In this document: positions 6,528 to 13,322 of the stretch, piece after piece
Layout of the letters: each line of letters begins with the position of its first letter
Numbering within the stretch: position 1 is the stretch's first letter
Assembly (NCBI GenBank): GCA_964356545.1
Contig: CAYHHX010000009.1
Coordinates: forward strand, 1-18,685
DNA length: 18,685 nucleotides
Source of the DNA: JACPYG01 sp964356545
GTDB taxonomy: Bacteria; Patescibacteriota; Minisyncoccia; Minisyncoccales; Staskawiczbacteraceae
Reading direction: 5' to 3'
Notes under the pieces: model-generated
What the model saw: the letters and a program-made list of their open reading frames with translations, nothing else
What the model was told of the DNA's origin: nothing
Databases searched by the model: none
Translations under genes and position numbers: made by a program

Positions 6528-6986
6528 ATGAACGAATTTTATGTTATTTGTGACAACATAAGGAGCTTGGAAAATATAGGTTCTATTTTTAGAACAGCCG
6601 ATGCTTTGGCAGTAGATAAAATATTTTTGTGTGGAATTTCAGGAAAACCCCCAAATCACAAAATTTCAAAAACAGCGTTAGGAGCGGAAAAAACAGTTTC
6701 ATTTGAGTATTATTCGCAAACATGGCGGTTAATAGAAAAACTTCAAAAAGACAAGGTAAACATAATTTCTTTAGAGCAAAGCAAAAAAAGCGTTCTTTAT
6801 ACAAAATTAAAATATAAATTTCCCTTAGCCTTAATTATTGGCAACGAAGTAAAAGGAATATCTAAAAGAATTTTAGAAAAATCAGATAAAATTATTTATT
6901 TGCCAATGCAAGGAAAAAAAGAATCTTTAAATGTATCGGTGGCATTTGGGATTGCAGGATACTATATAAATAAATCAAGAATATAA
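6528..6986 (+). CDS. SpoU (TrmH)-family RNA 2'-O-methyltransferase
   Basis: A compact 152-residue SPOUT methyltransferase without extra RNA-binding domains. All three SpoU motifs are present: ENIGSIFRTADAL (motif 1, about 15-27), LALIIGNEVKGIS (motif 2, about 100-112) and IYLPMQGKKESLNVSVAFGIAGY (motif 3, about 123-145). These form the knotted SAM-binding fold that methylates ribose 2'-OH in tRNA or rRNA. Size alone does not separate a TrmL-like wobble-position enzyme from other SpoU members, so the target is open. It begins 20 bases after sodA and ends 6 bases before the HMA-fusion gene, so it probably shares their transcript. Confidence 0.88.
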   Translation: MNEFYVICDNIRSLENIGSIFRTADALAVDKIFLCGISGKPPNHKISKTALGAEKTVSFEYYSQTWRLIEKLQKDKVNIISLEQSKKSVLYTKLKYKFPLALIIGNEVKGISKRILEKSDKIIYLPMQGKKESLNVSVAFGIAGYYINKSRI

Positions 6987-6992
6987 AAATAT

Positions 6993-8375
6993 ATGAATAA
7001 AGAACACACATATTATGTTAAAGGAATGCATTGCGCTTCTTGCGAGATTTTAGTTGAAAAAAAGTTATTGGAAATTAATGGGATAAAATCTGTTGAGGCA
7101 TCAACAAGCAATGGTCGAGTAACAATTGAGTATGAGGAAGAAAAGCCTAATAGTCATTACTTAACTAGCCTTTTTAAAAATGAGAATTATACTTTTTTTG
7201 ATAAGTTAGAAGAAAAAAATACTAAAGCCCAAAAAGGTGTTAATCCAACGTTACTTGCTTTTAATATAGCGCTTTTTATAATTATTGGTTTTTTGATTTT
7301 AAATAAGTCGGGCGTGCCAGGATTTTTAGGTGTCAGTTCAAGTTCTTCTTTATTTGCATTTTTTGGATTAGGAATTTTAGCTGGACTTTCCAGTTGTGCC
7401 GCTTTGGTAGGAGGCATGGTACTGTCTATGTCAAAACAATGGCAAAGTATTTATTCTGACAAAAATACTGCTTACGAAAAGTTTCAGCCACACTTGCTAT
7501 TTAATGTCGGCAGAATTATATCTTACGCTATTTTCGGAGCTTTATTAGGAATAATCGGAAGTAAATTACAGATTTCTCTTGCCCTTACTTCATTTTTAGT
7601 TGTTACAGTTTCTTTTTTAATGATAGCCTTAGGTTTGCAAATGTTGGGAGTGAAATCTTTGCGTAAATTTCAGTTTGCTTTGCCAAAATCTATCACGAGA
7701 TATATTGCAAATGAAAATAATTTCCAAGCCCGACAGATGCCATTTATAATGGGAGCTGCAACTTTTTTCCTTCCTTGCGGCTTTACTATAATAGCTCAGG
7801 GCATAGCTCTTTTATCGGGGAACTGGCTACAGGGGTTTTTAATAATGCTTTTCTTTGCTTTAGGAACAGCTCCTATGCTTTTAGTTATTGGATTATCTAG
7901 TGTTAAGTTTTCTTTTAAGCCTCATCTCGCCGAAAGGTTTTCAAGAGTTGCCGGGTTTTTAGTTTTATTTTTTGCTTTGTATAATATTAATAGCCAGATA
8001 AATGTTTTAGGTTATACAAGTCTAAGCGATGTTTTTAGTCTTAGTCAAAATAAATCGCAAACTACAGCAGTTGACGCAAAAGATTTACCATTGATTATTG
8101 ACGGCAAGCAAGTGATTAAAATGATAGCTTCTGGTTCAGGAAATAGTCCTAACTATTTTAAAGTGAGGGCTGGTGTTCCTGTAAGATGGGAAATTACTGC
8201 AGCCGATTCGCCCGGTTGTAATACCTCAATTATATCGAGAAACTTATTTTCAGGATCAATTGATTTGACTCCCGGACAAGTTTCATTTAAAGATTTTAAG
8301 CCAGAAAATCCTGGTAAATATAAGTTTTCCTGTTCAATGGGAATGATTACAGGAATAATAGAAGTTGTTTCTTAA
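6993..8375 (+). CDS. HMA - DsbD/UreH-like membrane - cupredoxin fusion protein
   Basis: A 460-residue, three-part copper protein. Residues 5-68 are a heavy-metal-associated domain with GMHCASC (Cys14, Cys17). Residues about 88-335 are six or so membrane helices of the UreH/DsbD-like transporter type, with SSCAALVGGM (Cys135) and FLPCGFT (Cys262). Paired membrane cysteines of this kind relay electrons in DsbD/CcdA. Residues about 365-460 form a cupredoxin-like domain with candidate copper ligands Cys409, Cys447, Met449 and Met451 (SPGCNTS, SCSMGM). The HMA would be cytosolic and the cupredoxin outside, so the protein could pass copper or electrons across the membrane. It opens the copper/disulfide block. 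The two-domain HMA-UreH form is known. Direction and cargo of transport are inferred. Confidence 0.85.
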   Translation: MNKEHTYYVKGMHCASCEILVEKKLLEINGIKSVEASTSNGRVTIEYEEEKPNSHYLTSLFKNENYTFFDKLEEKNTKAQKGVNPTLLAFNIALFIIIGFLILNKSGVPGFLGVSSSSSLFAFFGLGILAGLSSCAALVGGMVLSMSKQWQSIYSDKNTAYEKFQPHLLFNVGRIISYAIFGALLGIIGSKLQISLALTSFLVVTVSFLMIALGLQMLGVKSLRKFQFALPKSITRYIANENNFQARQMPFIMGAATFFLPCGFTIIAQGIALLSGNWLQGFLIMLFFALGTAPMLLVIGLSSVKFSFKPHLAERFSRVAGFLVLFFALYNINSQINVLGYTSLSDVFSLSQNKSQTTAVDAKDLPLIIDGKQVIKMIASGSGNSPNYFKVRAGVPVRWEITAADSPGCNTSIISRNLFSGSIDLTPGQVSFKDFKPENPGKYKFSCSMGMITGIIEVVS

Positions 8376-8400
8376 AATTAGCAGACTAAATTTTAAAAGC

Positions 8401-8778
8401 ATGGAAAAAATGAAAAATAAAATAATAATTATCATTGTCGTAATTCTTATTATTGGTTTTTTAACATTACTGATAAATTGGCAGAGGCAACCAGGAAAAC
8501 TTGATACGTTTGCTAAATGCCTTAAAGAAAATGGTGCGGTATTTTACGGAGCTTTTTGGTGTCCACATTGCCAAAGTCAAAAAAAAATGTTCGGTAAATC
8601 AGCCAAGTTTTTACCATATGTAGAATGTTCAACACCGAATGGTCAAAGCCAGTTGCCAGTCTGTAAAGATAAAGACATTAAAAGTTATCCAACTTGGGAG
8701 TTTGGCGATGGCTCACGTTTAACTGGCGCAATACCTTTAATAGAGCTTTCTGAAAAAACTGGTTGTCAGCTTCCTTAA
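8401..8778 (+). CDS. membrane-anchored thioredoxin-like protein (VKOR-associated type)
   Basis: A 125-residue protein with an N-terminal membrane anchor (about 7-25) and a thioredoxin-like domain facing outside. The active site is F52-WCPHC (Cys54, Cys57), cis-Pro97 lies in KSYPTWEF, and there are extra cysteines at 40, 76, 88 and 122. The arrangement FAKCL...AVFYGAFWCPHC...YVECS...VC...SYPTWEF is that of the thioredoxin-like domain often fused to or paired with VKOR-type enzymes. Here the partner is instead the DsbB gene 31 bases downstream. It probably acts as the DsbA-like oxidant of secreted proteins. The frame extends upstream to a TTG at 8365 that overlaps the previous gene. ATG 8401 (or 8410) gives a normal signal anchor and is preferred. 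Confidence 0.85.
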   Translation: MEKMKNKIIIIIVVILIIGFLTLLINWQRQPGKLDTFAKCLKENGAVFYGAFWCPHCQSQKKMFGKSAKFLPYVECSTPNGQSQLPVCKDKDIKSYPTWEFGDGSRLTGAIPLIELSEKTGCQLP

Positions 8779-8790
8779 TAATCTTATAAT
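8763..8790 (+). promoter_or_regulatory. candidate internal promoter before dsbB
   Basis: TTGTCA (8763-8768), a 16-base spacer and a perfect TATAAT (8785-8790) lie at the end of the thioredoxin-like gene. Transcription would start near 8797, 13 bases before the dsbB ATG. AT-rich sequence makes chance -10 boxes common. Confidence 0.35.
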
Positions 8791-8809
8791 TAATAAGTTT
8801 AATAAATTT

Positions 8810-9346
8810 ATGGAATTTATTTCAACAGTCAATCAAATGCTTTTATTTCTTACGATTACTGGTCAAATAATCTTGGCCATTGTTATTATTTCGTTTGTGA
8901 CAAAACAAATAAAGATACTAAATTTTTTTTCAAAACATGCGCTTGTTTTTTCTTTTATAATTGCGCTTGTTGCCACGCTCGGCAGTTTATTTTATTCAGA
9001 AATTGCTGGCTATGAACCATGTAAGCTTTGTTGGTTCCAGCGAATTTTAATGTATCCGCAAGTAATTATTTTAGGAATGGCTCTTTTGAAAAAAGATAAT
9101 GGCATTATTCCATATAGTCTTGTTTTATCACTTATCGGAGCATTTATTGCCGGATATCACTACCTTTTACAGCTTGGCATTGTGCCATCTATTGGCTGTT
9201 CTGCAGTAGGTTATTCAATTAGTTGCTCACAACGATTTATTTTAGGATTTGGCTACATTACTATTCCTATAATGTCGCTTACCGCATTTTTGCTAATAAT
9301 AAGTTTTATGACAGCATTAAAACTAAATAAAAAAGTGTATGGATAA
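8810..9346 (+). CDS. dsbB: DsbB/BdbC-family disulfide oxidoreductase
   Basis: A 178-residue membrane protein with four predicted helices plus one N-terminal extra (about 10-30, 43-62, 78-95, 102-120, 147-168). It has both DsbB cysteine pairs: C71xxC74 in EPCKLCWFQR after the first core loop, and Cys130/Cys139 in IGCSAVGYSISCSQRF in the second loop. DsbB takes electrons from a DsbA-like thiol oxidase and normally passes them to a quinone. The CxxCWFQR motif contacts the quinone. The likely partner is the WCPHC protein immediately upstream. The last 8 bases overlap the cupredoxin gene, which indicates tight co-expression. Many candidate-phyla bacteria have reduced respiratory chains, so the final electron acceptor is uncertain. 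Confidence 0.93.
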   Translation: MEFISTVNQMLLFLTITGQIILAIVIISFVTKQIKILNFFSKHALVFSFIIALVATLGSLFYSEIAGYEPCKLCWFQRILMYPQVIILGMALLKKDNGIIPYSLVLSLIGAFIAGYHYLLQLGIVPSIGCSAVGYSISCSQRFILGFGYITIPIMSLTAFLLIISFMTALKLNKKVYG

Positions 9347-9692
9347 AATTATTGTTACAATAATGGGTCTTTTGGGTATTGCTTTTACTTATTGGTTTTT
9401 CTTTATGAAAAAAGAAAAAGAAGTTGCAGTTTCAGATTCTGTAGATATTATTGTTGATGGCGGTTATTCTCCTGAAGTGATATCTATTATGAAAGGAAAA
9501 ACCATAAAAATTAATTTCATACGCCACGACCCGAATAGTTGTTTAGAAGAAGTAGTGTTAAGTGATTTTAAAATTCGTAAATATTTGCCGTTAAATCAAA
9601 AAATTACCGTTGAAATAACTCCGCAAAAAAGTGGTGAGTTTCAATACTCTTGTGGTATGAATATGTTTCATGGAAAAATAATAGTTAAATAA
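9339..9692 (+). CDS. membrane-anchored cupredoxin-like protein
   Basis: A 117-residue protein with an N-terminal hydrophobic anchor (about 4-22) and one cupredoxin-like beta domain (about 33-117). Candidate copper ligands are His63 and Cys68 (IRHDPNSC) and Cys105, Met107, Met109 and His111 in FQYSCGMNMFHG. The SCGMNM ending resembles the SCSMGM end of the fusion protein at 6993-8375, so the two domains may share ancestry or function. This form is known near Cu+ ATPases. It overlaps dsbB by 8 bases and precedes copA by 8 bases. It probably receives or buffers copper on the outer face of the membrane. Electron transfer is another option, since a classical His-Cys-His-Met set is not fully clear. 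Confidence 0.83.
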   Translation: MDKIIVTIMGLLGIAFTYWFFFMKKEKEVAVSDSVDIIVDGGYSPEVISIMKGKTIKINFIRHDPNSCLEEVVLSDFKIRKYLPLNQKITVEITPQKSGEFQYSCGMNMFHGKIIVK

Positions 9693-9700
9693 TTTTTAAT

Positions 9701-11938
9701 ATGGAAACCAGAAAAACATTTTCAATAAAAGGAATGCACTGCGCTTCTTGTGTTAATCTTTTGGAGGGCGCGCTTAGAAAAGTCGACGGGGTATTAAAAG
9801 CAAATGTCAATTTGGCTACTAATAAAGCCACTGTAATTTATAATTCACAGAAAGTGACAGACAAGCATTTAGAATCAGCGGTGGCAAGTGTTGGTTATCA
9901 AGCAATGACCAATGAAGAGTTAAAATCGGAAGACGAAGAAAAAGCAGAGAAGCAAAAAGAGCTTCGTGATTTGAAAGTAAAAGTTATTGTCAGCTTATTT
10001 TTGGGAGCGCTGATTCTTTGGGGGAGTTTTCCAGGTCTTATGAATACTGCTCCGAAGATTCTTCAGAATTTCTTGGTACAATTATTGTTAGCTACGCCAG
10101 TGCAATTTTGGGCAGGATGGAGTTTTTATAGAGCTACTATATCGGCTTTAAGGCATCGCACCGCAAATATGGATACGCTTGTAGTAATTGGTACCACTGT
10201 TGCTTATTTTTATTCTGTTTTTGTCGCAATTTTGCCGCAAGTTGTTGAAAGTATCGGCATTGAGCCAATGCCGTATTTTGATGTGGCTACTATTATTATT
10301 GGATTAATCTTGCTTGGTCGCTACTTTGAAGCCAAGGCTAAAGCAGGAACATCAGAAGCTATCAAAAAACTTATTGGTTTGCAAGCCAAAACTGCCAGAG
10401 TAATTCGTAATGGTAAAGAAATAGATATTTTGATTAACGAAGTAATAATAGACGATATTATCCGTGTTAGACCCGGCGAAAAGATTCCTGTTGATGGAGT
10501 AATTATAGAAGGCGAGTCCAGTATTGATGAATCAATGATTACGGGTGAAAGTATGCCAGTTGATAAAACTAAAGGAGACACAGTAGTTGGAGCAACAATG
10601 AACAAAACTGGCAGTTTTACATTTCGCGCTACTAAAATTGGGCAAGAAACCATGCTTGCTCAAATCATTAAATTAGTACAGGAGGCACAAGGCAGTAAAG
10701 CGCCAATTCAGAGACTGGCAGATTTAGTATCGTCTTATTTTGTGCCCATAGTTTTAATGTTGGCAATTTTGACATTTGTTGTTTGGTATAACTTTGGACC
10801 TTCACCCGCTCTAACTTTTGCGCTTTTAAATACAATCGCAGTTTTAATTATTGCTTGTCCATGTGCTATGGGTTTAGCTACTCCAACGGCAATTATGGTT
10901 GGCACAGGAAGGGGAGCTGAACATGGTATTTTGATTAAAGATGCAGAGAGCTTGGAGATAGCTCACAAGATTCGTACTATTATTTTTGATAAAACAGGCA
11001 CGCTTACTAAGGGCAAGCCGGAGGTTACCGATATTATTATTACTGGAACACTTAGCCAAAATGAAGCACTACAATTAGCGGCATCTTTAGAAAAAGGGTC
11101 GGAACATTCTTTGGCAGAGAGTATCGTCAATAAGGCGGAAAGTAAAAATTTACGATTTGACAAAGTTGAAAAATTCCAAGCGATTCCCGGCTACGGTGTT
11201 GGAGGTTTTGTTTTAGGCAAAAAAATATCACTTGGAAATAGAAAATTAATGGAAAAAGAAAAAGTTTCTTTAAAGACTGTTCAGGCTGATATAGAAAAAT
11301 TAGAAAATGACGGTAAAACCGTTATGATGTTGCAAGTTGATGGACAGCTATCTGCTCTTATTGCAGTTGCCGATACATTAAAAGAAAGTGCTTTTCAAGG
11401 AGTAAAACAATTACAAAAACTTGGCATAGAAGTTGTTATGATTACTGGAGACAACCGTCGAACTGCTAATGCTATTGCACAAAAGATTGGTATTAAACGA
11501 GTATTGGCAGAAGTTTTACCTAATCAAAAGGAGGCAGAGGTTAGAAAAATTCAAGCTGAGGGGAAAATAGTTGCTATGGTAGGGGATGGTATTAATGATG
11601 CTCCGGCACTGGCCACCGCAAATGTTGGTATTGCAATGGGGAGCGGTACGGATATTGCCATTGAAGCCGCTAATATTACACTTATCAATAAAGATTTAAG
11701 GTCTGTCGCTGTGGCAATTATATTATCGAAGAAAACTATGAGAACTATAAGGCTTAATTTGTTTTGGGCATTTGGATATAATATTATTTTAATTCCTGTG
11801 GCAATGGGAGCGCTATATCCGTTTTTTGAGATTCTCTTGAATCCAATTTTTGCTTCAGTGGCCATGGCCACCAGTTCTATTTCAGTTGTATTAAATTCTC
11901 TTTTACTTAAAAAAAAGACCATAGGTTTATTGCCTTAG
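9701..11938 (+). CDS. copA: Cu+-exporting P1B-type ATPase
   Basis: A complete 745-residue copper-transporting P-type ATPase that pumps Cu+ out of the cytosol. One N-terminal HMA domain carries GMHCASC (Cys14, Cys17). Actuator motif TGES is at 281-284, the transmembrane metal site CPC at 386-388, phosphorylated Asp430 in DKTGTLT, TGDN at 582-585 and GDGIND at 628-633. YN (693-694) and MxxSS (722-726) complete the P1B-1 Cu+ signature. The nucleotide-domain SEHP motif reads SEHS (467-470); His469 is kept and Pro is replaced. Its HMA is nearly identical to that of the 6993 fusion protein at the core motif. It is the last gene of the block. No copper-responsive repressor gene (CsoR or CueR type) is visible in the window. 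Confidence 0.97.
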   Translation: METRKTFSIKGMHCASCVNLLEGALRKVDGVLKANVNLATNKATVIYNSQKVTDKHLESAVASVGYQAMTNEELKSEDEEKAEKQKELRDLKVKVIVSLFLGALILWGSFPGLMNTAPKILQNFLVQLLLATPVQFWAGWSFYRATISALRHRTANMDTLVVIGTTVAYFYSVFVAILPQVVESIGIEPMPYFDVATIIIGLILLGRYFEAKAKAGTSEAIKKLIGLQAKTARVIRNGKEIDILINEVIIDDIIRVRPGEKIPVDGVIIEGESSIDESMITGESMPVDKTKGDTVVGATMNKTGSFTFRATKIGQETMLAQIIKLVQEAQGSKAPIQRLADLVSSYFVPIVLMLAILTFVVWYNFGPSPALTFALLNTIAVLIIACPCAMGLATPTAIMVGTGRGAEHGILIKDAESLEIAHKIRTIIFDKTGTLTKGKPEVTDIIITGTLSQNEALQLAASLEKGSEHSLAESIVNKAESKNLRFDKVEKFQAIPGYGVGGFVLGKKISLGNRKLMEKEKVSLKTVQADIEKLENDGKTVMMLQVDGQLSALIAVADTLKESAFQGVKQLQKLGIEVVMITGDNRRTANAIAQKIGIKRVLAEVLPNQKEAEVRKIQAEGKIVAMVGDGINDAPALATANVGIAMGSGTDIAIEAANITLINKDLRSVAVAIILSKKTMRTIRLNLFWAFGYNIILIPVAMGALYPFFEILLNPIFASVAMATSSISVVLNSLLLKKKTIGLLP

Positions 11939-11962
11939 GCTTCTAAGTGCTTGACAAAAGAG

Positions 11963-11991
11963 TTGACCCCGACTATTCTAAGGAGTATAAT
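11963..11991 (+). promoter_or_regulatory. promoter of the DUF5679 gene
   Basis: TTGACC (11963-11968), a 17-base spacer and perfect TATAAT (11986-11991) form one of the best promoters in the window. A second TTGACA lies at 11951-11956, too far for this -10. Transcription would start near 11998, leaving a 65-base, AT-rich leader with no clear structure. The 124 bases between copA and this gene hold nothing else. Confidence 0.7.
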
Positions 11992-12062
11992 AACATAAAG
12001 CATTAAAATTGGTCGATATTAAAATAGATCAGCAGATTATTAAAATAATATAATAAAATAAA

Positions 12063-12227
12063 ATGACAGAAGCTTATTGTGTAAAATGTAAATCAAAAAG
12101 TGAAATGAAAGATCCAAAAGAGGTTGCAATGAAAGGGAAAGGTGGTAAAAAAAGATCCGCTATGACCGGCACTTGCGTAAAGTGTGGAACAAAGATGTTT
12201 AGGATAATGGGTTTGGCGAAGAAATAG
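12063..12227 (+). CDS. DUF5679 zinc-ribbon protein
   Basis: A 54-residue gene. The protein MTEAYCVKCKSK has cysteine pairs C6xxC9 and C38xxC41 (TCVKCGTKMFRIMG), a standard four-cysteine zinc ribbon. It matches the small DUF5679 family (AYCVKCK, E-M-K-DPKE, GTCxxCGTKMFRI) found widely in candidate-phyla bacteria and some actinobacteria. Its basic middle (KGKGGKKRSAM) could bind nucleic acid, but no function is established. It is a single-gene unit: a strong promoter lies upstream and an intrinsic terminator starts 7 bases after the stop. That autonomy suggests a steadily expressed protein. Confidence 0.88.
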   Translation: MTEAYCVKCKSKSEMKDPKEVAMKGKGGKKRSAMTGTCVKCGTKMFRIMGLAKK

Positions 12228-12234
12228 ATTCTTT

Positions 12235-12267
12235 AAAAACGCCCTCGCCATTGGCTGGGGCGTTTTT
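12235..12267 (+). terminator. rho-independent terminator of the DUF5679 gene
   Basis: AAAAACGCCC (12235-12244) pairs with GGGCGTTTTT (12258-12267) around a 13-base loop that can itself form GCC/GGC pairs. A GC-rich core ending in a T-run is the classic intrinsic terminator. Confidence 0.9.
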
Positions 12268-12279
12268 GTATATTAACTT

Positions 12280-12288
12280 TGCCATAAT
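12280..12288 (+). promoter_or_regulatory. extended -10 promoter of the ComEC-like gene
   Basis: TGCCATAAT is an extended -10 element (TG, one base, CATAAT). No good -35 is present, as is usual for extended -10 promoters. The start would be near 12294-12297, exactly where the left arm of the leader structure begins. The 16 bases TTAACTTTGCCATAAT (12273-12288) recur at 17094-17109 before yraN. Confidence 0.45.
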
Positions 12289-12293
12289 AGATT

Positions 12294-12456
12294 ATAGCCC
12301 TGTTGCTCAATAATAATTCTACTGCAAATTAAATATTTTGGCCGCTAATTTTTAAAAATTAGTCGGCTTATACATAGTATAAACTTCCTCATTTTTCAAA
12401 ATTATCGCCCTAAAATCTTTAATTTTCGTGACGAATATTATTAAGCAACAGGACTA
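12294..12456 (+). promoter_or_regulatory. structured 5' leader that pairs with the ribosome binding site
   Basis: A ~160-base leader is closed by a long-range stem. 12299-12319 (starting CCTGTTGCT) is complementary to 12433-12452 (ending AGCAACAGG), with about 19 pairs, one mismatch and one bulge. The right arm contains the only Shine-Dalgarno-like bases (AGG, 12450-12452) before the ATG at 12457. Inside are a 13-bp hairpin (GCCG plus CTAATTTTT, pairing across 12341-12367), a TTATAC/GTATAA hairpin at about 12369-12383 and a small AAAAT/ATTTT hairpin near 12413-12427. It has no open reading frame. A closed stem would hide the start, so a switch-like translational control is plausible. A MITE-like element with terminal inverted repeats is the alternative. 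Neither is proven. Confidence 0.5.
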
Positions 12457-13320
12457 ATGAAAAATAAAGTTGTATTGTCTTTAATTGGAATCTTATTTTT
12501 GTTAAATATATTCATGTGGCAGGAAGTTTTTGATTTTTCAAAAATTAATAACTTAAAAGTTAATTTTTTAGATGTTGGGCAGGGTGATGCTATTTTTATA
12601 AAGACTCCGCAATCCCATCAAATATTAATTGATGGCGGGCCAGATTCAACTATTTTAGAAAAATTACAAAAATTAATGCCTTTTTATGACAGAACTATTG
12701 ATGTTGTAATTTTAACTCATCCAGATAAAGACCATGTTCAAGGATTATTAGAAGTTTTACAAAGATACAAAGTAGATTATATTTTGTGGACTGGTGTTGT
12801 AAGAAGCACTTCTTTTTATCAAAAATGGCTTGAGCTTTTGGTAAAATCAGAGAAACAAGGAACTAAAATAATAAAAGCTGATGTATCTAAAGAAGTAAAA
12901 GCAGGCAATGTCGTTATTGATATTTTGCATCCACTTGAAGATTCAATAGGTAAAGAATCCAAAAATAACAGTAATGATACTAGTATTGTTTCTCGTTTAA
13001 TTTTCGGTAAAGATACTTTTTTATTTACGGCCGACATATCTAGCAAGGTAGAAAAAGAATTTATTAGCAGGGGAGTTAATTTAAAGGCAGATGTTTTAAA
13101 AGTTGCCCATCACGGTTCCAAATACTCAACATCTAACGAATTTTTAGAAAATATGGAGCCTAAAGTTGCTGTTATATCAGTTGGAAAAAATTCATATGGT
13201 CACCCTACGCCCGAAACTTTGCAAAGATTAGAAAATTTTGCTATACATGTATTAAGAACAGACGAATACGGCGATATTAAAATTGAAAGTGACGGAAATA
13301 ACATTTATATAAATAAATAA
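12457..13320 (+). CDS. ComEC/Rec2-type metallo-beta-lactamase-fold protein
   Basis: A 287-residue protein with an N-terminal anchor (about 4-21) and a metallo-beta-lactamase domain like the C-terminal domain of the DNA-uptake channel protein ComEC. Visible motifs are NFLDVGQGDA (36-45), THPDKDHV (87-94, first metal-binding loop with His88, Asp90, Asp92, His93), FTADIS (190-195, Asp192), VAHHGSKYS (216-224) and SYGHPTPETL (246-255). In ComEC this domain is thought to degrade the non-transforming strand. Here it is separate and tethered by its own helix, probably facing outside. The competence ComEC channel itself is not in the window. It is the first gene of a cluster that continues with the kinase 2 bases later. 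Secreted hydrolases of other substrates share this fold. Confidence 0.87.
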   Translation: MKNKVVLSLIGILFLLNIFMWQEVFDFSKINNLKVNFLDVGQGDAIFIKTPQSHQILIDGGPDSTILEKLQKLMPFYDRTIDVVILTHPDKDHVQGLLEVLQRYKVDYILWTGVVRSTSFYQKWLELLVKSEKQGTKIIKADVSKEVKAGNVVIDILHPLEDSIGKESKNNSNDTSIVSRLIFGKDTFLFTADISSKVEKEFISRGVNLKADVLKVAHHGSKYSTSNEFLENMEPKVAVISVGKNSYGHPTPETLQRLENFAIHVLRTDEYGDIKIESDGNNIYINK

Positions 13321-13322
13321 AT

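Noticed and set aside
8365..8400. TTG upstream start for the thioredoxin-like protein
   Set aside because: It overlaps the previous gene by 11 bases and adds a non-signal sequence. ATG 8401 gives a standard basic-then-hydrophobic signal anchor.
10321..10653. 110-codon minus-strand frame inside copA
   Set aside because: It lies wholly inside the well-supported copA frame, has no recognisable domain, and is a shadow of the coding bias. The same applies to the frames at 11551-11922, 10963-11163 and 15858-16091.
11932..11950. small hairpin at the copA stop as a terminator
   Set aside because: The stem is short (7 bp with a bulge) and is followed by TTGACAAAAG instead of a T-run, so a terminator call is not supported.
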